NCBI GenBank assembly: GCA_020186115.1
Contig: WSYJ01000036.1
Location: forward strand, 1,302,001-1,366,000
Origin: Histomonas meleagridis
Taxonomy: Eukaryota; Parabasalia; Tritrichomonadida; Dientamoebidae
DNA: 64,000 nucleotides
Direction: 5' to 3'
Shown piece after piece: positions 38,160-48,744 of this stretch. The translations under genes were made by a program, and so were the position numbers. The notes under the pieces were generated by a model. The model worked only from the letters and a program-made list of their open reading frames with translations, had not been told where the DNA came from and did no database searches. Each line of letters starts with the position of its first letter. Within the stretch, counting starts at the first letter, position 1.

Positions 38160-38309
38160 TGGATTTCACTATCTTTGTCAGAACGTTCTTCCACGTCAGA
38201 AACGTTTAAACATTTTGAGTTCACTTCTTCTAAAACATTTGCAAAAATTCATCCAAAACAAAAATTATTCTTTTAAATTCCAAATTGTGAAAGAAAGTGA
38301 TTTATTCAC

Positions 38310-39401
38310 TCATTGGGATCCAGCGTTGATCATTTCCATGAGTTTTTTATCTGCTTTCCAAGCAGCGATCAATTCTTTAAATGCGTCAATTCTCCTTACG
38401 GAAATTCTTAAGTGATCTGGTTTCCCGAATGACTCGCAATTACGAACTGGCATTCCATTGTCAAATGACACTTTTTCTGCCACTTTTGCGCATTCGCTTG
38501 ATGGCATTTTGAGGTAAACATATGGAACCCAAAGCGGCGATTTCTCGTTGGGCTCAAGCTTCATTTCCTTGAGGATTTTGATCATTTCTGCCTTAATGAT
38601 TGGAGTTTCTCGCCACATTTCTTCAAAGTAATCCTTTTCGTGTAATGCTGCTACAAAGAAATTTTGTGCAAATCCATTAACACTCCATGGCGCTTGTAAT
38701 TTGGCAATACGAGCAATCATGGCCTTGGATGAGATTACAGAGCCAAGACGAATTAATGGACATGCAAATGGTTTGGTCCATGAGATTATGACAACAACTC
38801 GATCTCCAAACTCTTTGACAAGATTAATTGCTGAGGATTGAAGCCAATCTCTACCTTTGTTAATAAGGAAAGATTCATCAATGATAAATGTTGAATTTGG
38901 TTCTTTTGAAATAATTTCGCGGAGTTCGCTGAGTTCAAGATAATTACCTGTGGGTGTGTTAGGGTTGATGATGATTGTGAGAGCTGATGGTTCATTAAAG
39001 CTTGAGACTTTAACAAGGCCGGAGCTTTCTGCAGCTCGAGCATATTCATGATATTGACAATCCCATGGCCCTTCTTTGTATGTTGTCGTTGGTGGGAATA
39101 CGCGGAAAAGAACGTCTATGAGTTCACTTGAGCCATTGCCCATAAGTATTTGCATTGGATCAATGCCTAAAAAATCGGCTAAATGACAACGTGGAACCCA
39201 TGCATCTTGATCTGGATAGTGCTCAAGATCAACAATTGCTTTTTTAGCTGCTTCTACAGCAGTTTTTGGTGGTCCGCTGATATTTGTTGATACAGAGAAA
39301 TCATATTTGAAATTTGGGCACTCGTAGTATGATTGACCTCCATGAAAACACTCAACTGCTGGCTTTACATAGTGGAGGCGTGGGTCTGAATCTGCAGACA
39401 T
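38310..39401 (-). CDS. PLP-dependent aminotransferase, HisC/CobD-like class I/II
   Basis: The protein has 363 residues from the ATG at 39399-39401; the 7 extra codons upstream start at TTG. Features are HGGQ at the N-terminus, FSVSTNISGPP, LEHYPD, MGNGSSELIDVL, INPNTPTGNYL, FIIDESF (PLP-pyridine Asp) and SWTKPFACPLIRLG with the Schiff-base Lys, and the C-terminal LRISVR Arg. The N-terminal HGG and YPD blocks are those of histidinol-phosphate aminotransferase and threonine-phosphate decarboxylase (CobD) relatives. Trichomonads make neither histidine nor cobalamin, so the substrate is open. The bacterial flavour suggests an old lateral transfer. Confidence 0.85.
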   Translation of the reverse strand: MSADSDPRLHYVKPAVECFHGGQSYYECPNFKYDFSVSTNISGPPKTAVEAAKKAIVDLEHYPDQDAWVPRCHLADFLGIDPMQILMGNGSSELIDVLFRVFPPTTTYKEGPWDCQYHEYARAAESSGLVKVSSFNEPSALTIIINPNTPTGNYLELSELREIISKEPNSTFIIDESFLINKGRDWLQSSAINLVKEFGDRVVVIISWTKPFACPLIRLGSVISSKAMIARIAKLQAPWSVNGFAQNFFVAALHEKDYFEEMWRETPIIKAEMIKILKEMKLEPNEKSPLWVPYVYLKMPSSECAKVAEKVSFDNGMPVRNCESFGKPDHLRISVRRIDAFKELIAAWKADKKLMEMINAGSQ

Positions 39402-39854
39402 TTTTTGTGTGGCCAAATCCAATCAAAAATTCACTAATGTACGATCAAAACATTAAGAAAAATTGTTTCATGAAAAATGTTCTTAGAACTTAATTTTAAA
39501 AATAATTATAATCATTAATAAACAAACTTATATGATTCAATGAATAGAGATAAATTTGACTGTATCTTAAGAATTTACAGTTTTCTTTTATTTGATGAAT
39601 ACATTTTATTTGTTTTCGAGATTATTCACATTGAATGAAATAAATTACTACTAATTTTGATGAAATTCACACTATGCATTCTAAGCTTATAAATAACCAT
39701 ATCAAGAAACTCAGCAGAAAATTATTTATATGAGAACGTTAGAAACTCATCGTTTAGATTCCTCTCAAATTTTTATCGGTTTTCTAATAATTTTTCTCAA
39801 AATAAGGGGCACCCCGTCAAAACGTCTTCAACCAAAAGAGCAAAAAAGCTCCAA
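39402..39854. other. Divergent intergenic region
   Basis: AT-rich; no gene or clear AACCGTT box. ATCGGTTTTC lies at about 39776 and CAAAACGTC near 39819. Confidence 0.35.
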
Positions 39855-42389
39855 ATGGAAATAAATCTTGAATACCTAGAAAATCTAATACGATCTTATA
39901 CGTTATGTGTAAATGATGATCAAAGGAAAATGTGTGAAGAAGAATTGGAAAAAATTGAAAATGATCCAAATTTTCTTAACATTTATATTAATATCTTTAC
40001 AAACTCAAAAAATATCACATTGCTCAAATTTTTTATTGTTCGCATTCAACCAAAACTTCAATTTTTAACTCCAGAAGCAATAAGTCAATTATATAAAATC
40101 ACGCTCGATCAAATAAAAAATGGCATTTACACACGTAAAGAATATGGTGTCATTTTTCATTTTTTAACTATGCTTATGTCTTATAACTGTGATCTTATCC
40201 CTTTAACCATGCAAAACCTAAATTTTTTCACTGATCTAGAACAGCTTCTTACTCTAATGTATTTCTTCTATGCCATGACCATGTATGTATACATCTCAAA
40301 TGTTGATATCTTAAGTAAATTAAATGATATTATCCGAACATATTCACAAGACCCCAATTTCCAAAAGTACATTTACACGCTTCTTATAAATGCCCCACTT
40401 TGTCCTACTTGGTACAAACTTCTTACGAGATTTTTTCTGTCAATCGATCCATTAATCAGTGCAGGTCCATCTTTTTTCCCTAAAATCAAAGAAGGCTTTT
40501 CTCAACCTGAGCTTCGATCTGATATTGTTGATTTTTATGAAGAAATTTCATCAATTCAAATTCAAGATGAAGATATCATATTTATGCAAAACTTAATTTT
40601 TTTGATGGTATCATTTGCAGATCAACTTTTGATTGAAAATAAAGATGATTTTGGAAGTGTACAGATGTCTTCTTATATATATCATCTTACCATTGATATC
40701 ACATTTGAATTTTATGGGATGGAAGCGAACAAAGAATTTTCGCAAAAGCTATTCGAACATATATATCAATATATGCTTCTCTTAATACAAGTTTCTGTTG
40801 AAGAATTCTTTTCTGTTTATGATATATTATGTAAATGTATTGCGTATGAACCTCAAGCGTACGAAATCAAACAATTCTCTGAAATGAAACAATATATAAT
40901 GCAATTTTTATCATTTACGTTAACTATCATCAATTCGAACATAACATCAAATGAATTCATCAAAGAATTATTACAAAAATTCCAAAGCATTAATGAAAGT
41001 GGTGAAGATGCAGTGTTGTTCGAATTCATTTGTTTACAAGCAGACCAAAATTTAACGCCTGGTTTATACATATTATTATCTGAATCATCAGTTCGAATAA
41101 GGAAAACTTTATCAACTTCATTTGCTTTAAAGATCGATTTAAATTTCCCACCAATACCTGTGTTACATTTCATTAAAAATTGTTGTGAATTCGTACATGA
41201 TCATCAAGCTAAAAATTTATTGGATTATACGTTTTATTGCATTGGTAAAATTCCTTTCGAAAATATCGGAGATGCTTTATGTTCACTTTCCAAATTTTAT
41301 TCCGATTTATTTTTGGTTGAGCCACAAAAATATTATCAGCCTTTATTAAGTCTTTTAACTCAAGCAAATGGAGATCTTAAAACGATTCAACAACTTTTAA
41401 TTACGTTATTATTCACAACACAAAAACTGAAAAATTTGGACGAGGCAACCGCAATTTTAACAGAATTCGGGAAAATTTTATCACAAATAATTGTGGGGTT
41501 TTCTTTGGACGATATGAATTCGTTAACTTTGTTTTGTTATGATTTTATTTCACCGATAATTGAAAACACAAAATATTTAAATCCTTTAACGAAACCATTA
41601 ATGCAAAGCTTTTATAACAACATGTTCGAAATCTTATTCCAAAAGATTCAACAATTTTTACCAGCTGATGATTCTCAAATCATTGATATGATTTCTGACG
41701 TTTTCATTTTGTCTATTCAAAGCGAATGGATCAAAGACAACAAAATTTTATTTGATATCATAATGCAAAACATTAATATTAATATCGAATCATTATCAGA
41801 AATCCAAATTTATTGCGATAACCCGTTCGAAAATCCATATTTTAAAGTCCTAATCGAACTTCCCGAGCTATTTCCGAACGAGAAACTTACTGCGATATTT
41901 TCACAAATGAATCCTGAACTAATACAAAAATATATTTTACCTGGTTTTTCGAAACCAATTAAATATTGTTACATATTAACTGAAATGTTTATAATTCCAC
42001 CGAATGAAATCAATAAAGTTTTGCAAAGTGCGTTAAAAGAATTCGAAAATTGTTTGGAATATAAAATAAAAGATTTCGAAAATATTTTGTTGCAATCATT
42101 TTTGGTGTTCGCAAAAAGAACAGAGACATTTAATCAGACATGTCTATTGATCATACAGACAATAACACAATACTTGTACGCTCAGACTGGGCAGCAACTG
42201 GATGAAAAAGCAGTGGAAATGTTTCGAAATGATTTCTTCAAAGAGTTGACACAAAACGATAATTTGCAGCCGTTAAGGCAATCGTTCAAACAATTGATGA
42301 TGACAGTTTCCGTTTTGACGGAATATAGCAGCAACGCGACAATCAGTTCGGAACAGGTTTTTCATGTCTTGCACCCCAATTCAGGTTAG
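39855..42389 (+). CDS. Importin-beta superfamily (transportin-3/importin-13-like) HEAT-repeat protein
   Basis: The 844-residue protein is all-helical with about 18-20 repeated helix pairs. The N-terminus, MEINLEYLENLIRSYTLCVN followed by EEELEKIENDPNFL, resembles the importin N-terminal (IBN) start, and the size matches karyopherins. The C-terminal FNQTCLLIIQTITQYLYAQT and LRQSFKQLMMTVSVL fit the exportin/transportin-3 group. Such proteins carry cargo through nuclear pores with Ran-GTP. No single catalytic motif exists, so the assignment rests on architecture. The end of the gene (about 42100-42390) is richer in G+C than the middle. Confidence 0.5.
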   Translation: MEINLEYLENLIRSYTLCVNDDQRKMCEEELEKIENDPNFLNIYINIFTNSKNITLLKFFIVRIQPKLQFLTPEAISQLYKITLDQIKNGIYTRKEYGVIFHFLTMLMSYNCDLIPLTMQNLNFFTDLEQLLTLMYFFYAMTMYVYISNVDILSKLNDIIRTYSQDPNFQKYIYTLLINAPLCPTWYKLLTRFFLSIDPLISAGPSFFPKIKEGFSQPELRSDIVDFYEEISSIQIQDEDIIFMQNLIFLMVSFADQLLIENKDDFGSVQMSSYIYHLTIDITFEFYGMEANKEFSQKLFEHIYQYMLLLIQVSVEEFFSVYDILCKCIAYEPQAYEIKQFSEMKQYIMQFLSFTLTIINSNITSNEFIKELLQKFQSINESGEDAVLFEFICLQADQNLTPGLYILLSESSVRIRKTLSTSFALKIDLNFPPIPVLHFIKNCCEFVHDHQAKNLLDYTFYCIGKIPFENIGDALCSLSKFYSDLFLVEPQKYYQPLLSLLTQANGDLKTIQQLLITLLFTTQKLKNLDEATAILTEFGKILSQIIVGFSLDDMNSLTLFCYDFISPIIENTKYLNPLTKPLMQSFYNNMFEILFQKIQQFLPADDSQIIDMISDVFILSIQSEWIKDNKILFDIIMQNININIESLSEIQIYCDNPFENPYFKVLIELPELFPNEKLTAIFSQMNPELIQKYILPGFSKPIKYCYILTEMFIIPPNEINKVLQSALKEFENCLEYKIKDFENILLQSFLVFAKRTETFNQTCLLIIQTITQYLYAQTGQQLDEKAVEMFRNDFFKELTQNDNLQPLRQSFKQLMMTVSVLTEYSSNATISSEQVFHVLHPNSG

Positions 42390-42544
42390 GGATTTAGGAC
42401 CATAAATTCAATTGTTTATTTAAGTAAATTAGTGAATATTTGAATTATGAAAATGTATCGTGTCATTGAATTTGTTTATAAACAAATCGTGTCTGAAATG
42501 ATTCGTTTCTGTTTATAATTTCGGAATTAGTGAGAAGGACGTTT
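42390..42544. other. Short intergenic spacer
   Basis: AT-rich; separates the karyopherin-like gene from the BspA relic. Confidence 0.3.
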
Positions 42545-43200
42545 ATTCTCGACTTAATTTCTCTGCGAATACATTTTCACAATCGAATACATTCACAAGA
42601 TCAAATTCATTTACAAGTTCAAACGCATTTATGGATTCTAATACATTTACGCGATCAAATACATTTTCAAATTCTTTTCCATTTGGTTTAATATTAACAA
42701 ATTAAATTATTTTTTATAGCACATATTCAATTACAGAAACAATTATTCAGAAAGCATTTTATTTAAGTACTTTTTCATTTTATATGATTGATTCAAAGGC
42801 AACTTACATTTATACCAACATTATTCATTATAAATATACTGTTATATACTATTCTACAATTCATAATTTTTATTCGAATTTCTTTACATTAATTAATCCA
42901 TTAAAAGTACAAAATAACGAAAATAAGAATACAAATACAATAATTGTTATCGTAGTTTGTATTTTAATTTTGATCGTAATTGTCATTATTTATTTAATTA
43001 GCCGCAATAAAAATAATAAAATGATTAGTTCAGGAGATGAATGTGAATACGAAAACAAAGAGTCAAAACAATATGAAGAAGGAAATTCAATAAACGATTT
43101 TGAGTCTGCGTTTAGTACAAACTATGTCGAAGATGATCCATTTGCAAAGGATTTTAAAGAAGAAACATTTATAAAAGTCAAAATTTTTGATAATGATTGA
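42545..43200 (+). pseudogene. Truncated BspA-like surface protein gene (stalk, membrane span and tail only)
   Basis: From about 42556 the sequence reads NFSANTFSQSNTFTRSNSFT, the Ser/Asn/Thr/Phe stalk of BspA-like proteins, ending at a TAA near 42704. From about 42719 it resumes STYSITETIIQKAFY in the frame of the ATG at 42784. It continues through a membrane span (NTIIVIVVCILILIVIVIIY) and an acidic tail with EDDPFAKDFKEE. The leucine-rich ectodomain is absent and the stalk is interrupted. It is a decayed relative of the next gene. Confidence 0.75.
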
Positions 43201-43366
43201 TCATTAATAGCCTATAAAATATGATTTAATGTTAAAAAAATGAGCTCCAGTTTCCGTTTTTTTATAAGTTTATTAATTAATCTTTCGTGTTAATAAAATT
43301 CAATCATATGACGAAGAGACAAAAACACTCACAATATCTGATTCCATTGATTATAAAAATGATTAT

Positions 43367-44839
43367 ATGAATGTTACAGAACGTGTTATAATTATTAATG
43401 TTGGGGAGCTTGAAAGTGATGCATTCAGAGAATGGCCTTTATTAACAACAGTAATAATTGGAGAAACAGTTGGAAATATAAATAGTGGAGCATTTGCATC
43501 ATGTAAACAATTAGAATATGTCCAATTTCCAGATAAATTAATGAGTGGAATTGGAGGAAGTGCATTTGCAGAATGTATTTCATTAAATAACATTACAATC
43601 CGTTGTAATAGCATTAGTGGTAATGCATTTTATAAATGTACAGGACTTGAAACAATAACATTATATGAAGGCGTCCGAAATATTGGATCTGATGCATTCA
43701 GAGGATGTACGAACCTTGTGAATATTTATATACCAAGTTCTGTTACTTCAATTGGGAATGCATTTTTAGAATGTACGAAACTTCAATGTATTAATGTTTC
43801 AGAAGAAAACATTGGATATTCGAATTATGCAAATGATAGCGTTTTATATAATAAAGAAATTACACAAATTATTAGTTATCCAAATATGAAAAGTAAAACA
43901 TTTACAATTCCTAATTCAGTCATTGCTATTATGAATTATTCTTTTGCTTATTGTAATAATTTAGAAAGAATTTTTATTGATGAAAATGTTGAATATATTA
44001 ATTCATGTGCATTTGTTAATTGTACATCACTTCAATGTATTCATTTTAATGGAGAAATTTCACCAGAAATCCAAAATGATGCATTTGTTAATATCAATGC
44101 GACAAGAGTTATGACAATAGAAACATATCAAAATAAAACATTTGGAAATATGAATATTACTAAGGGAACAACACTTGACGAATGTTTCCCGCCAACACGC
44201 ACATTCACTAACTCAAATACATATACAAAATTAAATACATTTACAATTAGTAATACATTTATCAAATCAAACACATTTACAAAATCAAAAAATAATTTTG
44301 ATTCAAATACTTATGTTGATACATTTTCGATGAATTTTACTTTCGTTAACACTTATACTTTAACTTATTCTTTATCGTTTATAAAAACTTTATCAATTTA
44401 TTATTATACGTTCATAAAATCTTATTCAGTTACTTTCATTGAATCCGAAACTAAATATATTTATAGCGATTTCATATATTATAATTATACAATTATATAT
44501 TATCCAGAATATTTTACTTATTATTCTAATTTCTTTTATATTTCTTATATCGAAGATGTAATAATAAACACTAATGATAATAATACATTAATTATCATTA
44601 TAATTGTTATTGTAATTGTAATAATTATTGTATTTATAATGATAATCATAATATTTATGATTAAATATCAAAATAAGAAGCGGAAACAAAATGAAGAAGA
44701 AATGAATATTTCAGATGAAAATAATAATAAAATTAATGAAATCGATAATACATTTTCAGTTGGTATTAATAATTCAAATATTGAAGAAGATCCATTTGCA
44801 GACGATTTCAAAGAAGAAAAATTTATCAGTCAGATATAA
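43367..44839 (+). CDS. BspA-like leucine-rich-repeat surface protein, 5' end incomplete
   Basis: 490 residues from the ATG. Residues about 5-265 are LRR_5 (TpLRR/BspA) repeats of about 23 residues with the pattern IGxxAFxxCxxLxxIxIPxSV (IGSDAFRGCTNLVNIYIPSS). Then come an Asn/Thr/Phe stalk (SNTFTKS), a Tyr-rich segment, a membrane span (407-432, Ile/Val) and an acidic tail with EEDPFADDF. The trichomonad BspA family is surface-exposed and linked to adhesion. There is no signal peptide: the frame stays open 5' to about 43280 with typical N-terminal text (YDEETKTLTISDSIDY) but no ATG. A first exon or the 5' end is therefore missing. The stop codon sits in TAAA. Confidence 0.82.
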   Translation: MNVTERVIIINVGELESDAFREWPLLTTVIIGETVGNINSGAFASCKQLEYVQFPDKLMSGIGGSAFAECISLNNITIRCNSISGNAFYKCTGLETITLYEGVRNIGSDAFRGCTNLVNIYIPSSVTSIGNAFLECTKLQCINVSEENIGYSNYANDSVLYNKEITQIISYPNMKSKTFTIPNSVIAIMNYSFAYCNNLERIFIDENVEYINSCAFVNCTSLQCIHFNGEISPEIQNDAFVNINATRVMTIETYQNKTFGNMNITKGTTLDECFPPTRTFTNSNTYTKLNTFTISNTFIKSNTFTKSKNNFDSNTYVDTFSMNFTFVNTYTLTYSLSFIKTLSIYYYTFIKSYSVTFIESETKYIYSDFIYYNYTIIYYPEYFTYYSNFFYISYIEDVIINTNDNNTLIIIIIVIVIVIIIVFIMIIIIFMIKYQNKKRKQNEEEMNISDENNNKINEIDNTFSVGINNSNIEEDPFADDFKEEKFISQI

Positions 44840-45518
44840 ATAAACATATTTTAATAACAAAATATTTTAATTTGTTTATTAATTTAATAAATACGAACAT
44901 TTTTGTTATTTGGCAAATTTTATGTTTCTTCTATTATATGACTGTTATAGTAAATCCAATTTATCCAAATCATAACCACTAAAAGTAAATGATAAATTAT
45001 ATGAAAGAAAAAATTGGAAATTTAGAGATATTATGGTAAAAGTGCATTTTTTTTTTTCAAAAATCAAAATAAAGATATTTCATTATCAAATAAGTGTTCG
45101 TCTTGAGTAGTTTTGCTTTTATCATTGATAACTTAAGTTTGAACAAAAAGTAAATTATTATGAAAATAACTAATATATCGTTAATTCTTTGCATATAATT
45201 AACGCATTTTTTAACAAAAAAGTGGCGTTTGCGAAGGTAAAACCTTTTATCAAAAATATCAAATCACTGATATATCAGTGCATGATACAAAGTACACAGT
45301 AGAACCAAACACGAGAGAACATGTTATTTAAATATGAAACAAAGTAATGTAATTCAATTGACTTCAATTTTTACTTAATTGTTTTTACATCAATGACATT
45401 TTTACGATAGAGATACAATGGTTTCACTGAATTTCCTTTGCTGTTCACAGATAAACTTCCAATCATGCCTGTCTTTTATTCAAGAAGTTGACAAAGTTTT
45501 CTCATGGGTTCGGTTACT
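44840..45518. other. Intergenic region with a 16-bp palindrome
   Basis: AT-rich. CACTGATATATCAGTG at 45265-45280 is a perfect palindrome. No gene is recognised. Confidence 0.4.
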
Positions 45519-46791
45519 CTCATTGAAATTTCATGGAGTTCTTTTTTCTTGAAACATTGGAATTACTTAACAACGCAACAATATCTCTATGATGGTTTTT
45601 GTGTGCTATCGTTTTTGCTGTTTCATATAATTTAAATAATTTCCAAATATTATTTTGAAATATCAAATTATTAAAATAAGTATTAAATAAAACAAATAAA
45701 TATTTTTAGTTTTAACATGAATTCCTTCTTGTTCAAGAAGTACTTTAACGATTTCTGTATTACCTTTCTCTGATGCTAACATAAGTGCTGTCCATAATAT
45801 TATAAATAATTTCCAAATATTATTTCGAAATATAAAATTATTAAAATAAATATTAAATAAAACAAATAAATACTTTTAGTATTAATGTCAATTCCTTCTT
45901 GTTCAAGAAGTAATTTAACGATTTCTGTATGTCCATTTGAAGATGCAATCATAAGTGCTGTTTCAAATAATTTAAATATTTCCCAAATATTATTTTGAAA
46001 TAGAAAATTATTCAGATAAATATTAAATAAAACAAATAAATATTTTTAGCATTAATGTCAATTCCTTCTTGTTCAAGAAGTAATTTAACGATTTCTGTAT
46101 GACCATTTGAAGATGCCAATATAAGTGCTGTCCAAAATAATTTAAATTATTTCCAAATATTATTTCTAAATATTAAATTATTTAAATAAATATTTTTAGT
46201 ATTAATATTAATTCCTTTTTGTTCAAGAAGTAATTTAACTATTTCAATGTGACCTTTTTCAATTACCAGTATAAGTGCTGTTTCAAATAATTTAAATATT
46301 TCCCAAATATTATTTCGAAATACGTAATTATTCAAATAAATATTAAATTAAATAAATAAATATCTTTAGCATTAATGTCAATTCCTTCTTGTTCAAGAAG
46401 TAATTTAACGATTTCTGTATGTCCATTTGAAGATGCAATAATAAGTGCTGTTTCAAATAATTTAAATAATTTCCAAATATTATTTCGAAATATAAAATTA
46501 TTAAAATAAATATTAAATAAAACAAATAAATATCCTTGGCATTAATATCAATTCCTTCTTGTTCAAGAAGTAATTTAACTATTTCTATGTGACCATTTTT
46601 AGATGCAAACATAAGTGCTGTTTTAAAACATGTAAATAATTTTCACATATCATTAATTAATTTTAAATGAATATTATAAATTTTGAAAGATAAAAAGTAT
46701 TACTTTTAGTATTTATCTTTATAATTTTTTGCTGGAGGAGCAGTTTTATAGCTTCTATGTTTCCATTTATAGATGCATACATTAAAGGTGT
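45519..46791 (-). repeat. Ankyrin block array of locus 4 (170-nt period)
   Basis: Eight blocks start (minus strand) at 46791, 46621, 46451, 46281, 46131, 45961, 45791 and 45621. All steps are 170 nt except one of 150. Blocks encode ankyrin text such as TALMFASKNGHIEIVKLLLE. The last block (TAKTIAHKNHHRDIVALLSN) ends at TGA, 45519-45521. Spacers of 83 nt (one of 63) share TTTTAATAATTTTATATTTC and ATAATATTTGGAAATTATTT. Several copies are nearly identical, so recent tandem duplication has occurred. Confidence 0.82.
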
Positions 46792-46806
46792 TATAAATAC
46801 TTTAAA

Positions 46807-47982
46807 TTAATTCCATGTATTTATGTAATATTCTAAATTATTATCATAAACATCAAATAAAAAAAAAATTATATCACATGTGTTGATATTCAATCCTTTT
46901 TCGAAAAAATATTTAAAAATTTCAAAATTATTTCTTTTAACAACTGAAGTTTGCGAATAATTTAATATCTGAATTCCTTCAGTAAAATGTATGATTATAT
47001 ATAAGTTACTACTTTGAATTGATTCATCAATAAGTATTTTATCTATTTTCATCTTATTTTCTTCTAAAAATGATAAAATTTCAAAATTATGATATAAAAT
47101 ACATTTATTTCCTAATTCTTTTAACATTTCATAAGGATATTTGAAAGTATCGTAAATGTATTTAAAGATATCATTTCTATGATATTCGATTGCTGCTTCA
47201 TATGCATCTTCAAATGATGAATGATTTTGTTCACATAAATGGATAATTTCAAGATTTCCACCTGCAACTGCATATTTACCTGTATTTTTTACATATGCTC
47301 CATTCATAAGTAAATATTTGAAACATTTAACTGATGAAAAAAATGCTGCATAATCAATTAATGTAACATTTTCTTTATTAACAAATGAACATCTTTCATA
47401 AAGTGATGGCTCAATTTTCTGGCTAAAATCAAAGTTTGTTTGTGATGATATTTCTTGAAGATTTTCTATTTCATCATTTCGAATTATCTTTGCAATACTA
47501 TTTGGGTTAACTCCTTCTCTCACATATTTCCTATGAAGCTTCCAATTGTTTTTTGAAAGTTCTTCACGATTTTTATCAAACTGTTTCCAAAATGGTGCGT
47601 TTTGTTTTTTCAAAATTCTGTTAGTGGACATATTGTGTGCAAAATATAATGATCCAGAATTTTTTGTGACTTTCGGATCAATTAATTGTTGTTCAATCAA
47701 TTTTTCCAAAAGAAAATTTGATTCTTGTCTATTTAATTTAATTAAAAGCTGTGAGAAATATTCAAAAATATTAATTTTCTTTGGATTTTTATTGCTTTCT
47801 TGAACTTTTACTTTAAATAATTTTAAAAAAATTATATACAAACTTGGATTTTTGGTGTGAATTTTATATGATGAATATAATAAACTACAAATAATATCAA
47901 AAAATGTTTCTGGGAAGCGATTATCATAATAATTTAATGAAGATACAACTGATTTTTCAACATTTTCAATCGATAGATTCAT
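46807..47982 (-). CDS. DUF3447/ankyrin-repeat protein, locus 4
   Basis: 391 residues from the ATG at 47980-47982. Family landmarks are SKNNWKLHRKYVREGVNPNS, IRNDEIENLQEISSQTNFDF, LIDYAAFFSSVKCFKYLLMN and IHLCEQNHSSFEDAYEAAI, followed by ankyrin repeats. Homology to the other loci begins upstream of this ATG: the frame remains open to about 48130 (TPSEKEFLAKSLLFEQIF) without an in-frame ATG, so the true N-terminus is lost or frameshifted. The upstream GATCCAGAATTTTTT...ACTTTCGGA repeats a segment of the gene itself (about 47650-47680), a sign of local duplication. The function is unknown. Confidence 0.8.
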   Translation of the reverse strand: MNLSIENVEKSVVSSLNYYDNRFPETFFDIICSLLYSSYKIHTKNPSLYIIFLKLFKVKVQESNKNPKKINIFEYFSQLLIKLNRQESNFLLEKLIEQQLIDPKVTKNSGSLYFAHNMSTNRILKKQNAPFWKQFDKNREELSKNNWKLHRKYVREGVNPNSIAKIIRNDEIENLQEISSQTNFDFSQKIEPSLYERCSFVNKENVTLIDYAAFFSSVKCFKYLLMNGAYVKNTGKYAVAGGNLEIIHLCEQNHSSFEDAYEAAIEYHRNDIFKYIYDTFKYPYEMLKELGNKCILYHNFEILSFLEENKMKIDKILIDESIQSSNLYIIIHFTEGIQILNYSQTSVVKRNNFEIFKYFFEKGLNINTCDIIFFLFDVYDNNLEYYINTWN

Positions 47983-48155
47983 AAAAATTTGTTCAAATAA
48001 TAAAGATTTTGCTAAGAATTCTTTTTCACTTGGTGTATGTAAAACATAATTAATTTTTTCTCTTTCCCATCTTTTTTTTGATCCAGAATTTTTTTTAACT
48101 TTCGGAACATTAATAACATTCCCATATCAAAAAGATATCTTTTAATTTTATTAAA

Positions 48156-48162
48156 AACCGTT
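48156..48162 (+). promoter_or_regulatory. AACCGTT motif before the coiled-coil gene
   Basis: Within TTAAAAACCGTTAATAATAG, 33 bp upstream of the ATG at 48196. Confidence 0.45.
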
Positions 48163-48195
48163 AATAATAGAACGTTTATTTTGTATTAATAAAAA

Positions 48196-48510
48196 ATGAA
48201 ACCCACAAAAAAGACGCATGACTACAAGCAACGTTATGAAGCATTATCACAAAAATTTTGGGAATTACAACAAATACCTCAAACGAAAGAAGAAAAAGAA
48301 TATGAAAATTTGATTAATGAATTAGAAGAAATGTTAAACAAATTTCAAAAAGAAATCGAAGAATTAGAATCTGAAAATAAAAAACTCCAAGCGAGCATTA
48401 ATGGTATTGAATCAATTCAATTAAAATACAAAGAATTAAAAAAACAAGAAGCCAACCTTAATAGGCTTCATGATGAGTTCATTGATTTTGGTCAGCCTTT
48501 CTTTGGCTAA
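48196..48510 (+). CDS. Small coiled-coil protein
   Basis: The 104-residue protein has a basic start (MKPTKKTHDYKQRYEALSQK), then an almost continuous coiled coil (about 30-95, NELEEMLNKFQKEIEELESE heptads) and a short end, IDFGQPFFG. It could be a cytoskeletal or tethering adaptor subunit, but no family is recognised. A promoter box upstream, a clean ATG and a TAAA stop context support a real gene despite its size. Confidence 0.6.
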   Translation: MKPTKKTHDYKQRYEALSQKFWELQQIPQTKEEKEYENLINELEEMLNKFQKEIEELESENKKLQASINGIESIQLKYKELKKQEANLNRLHDEFIDFGQPFFG

Positions 48511-48744
48511 ATTTCCTGGTGTTGAATGGTTTTTTTGTTTATAAATAAAATCATGATTTTCATTATATATATAAGCAAAAATTTAGTTCAGCTTCGAATA
48601 ACCAGAAGTCTGAAAAACTTTTTGAGGTGAAAATGATCGGCACATATATTCAATTTAAAACCAAATAAAACGATTATTTTTCACAGAAAATAGGGAGTTT
48701 TGTGTAAGATTAATGAAAAATTCTTTTTACTTCACGTGAAAAAT
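48511..48744. other. Convergent spacer
   Basis: AT-rich; nothing recognised. Confidence 0.3.
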
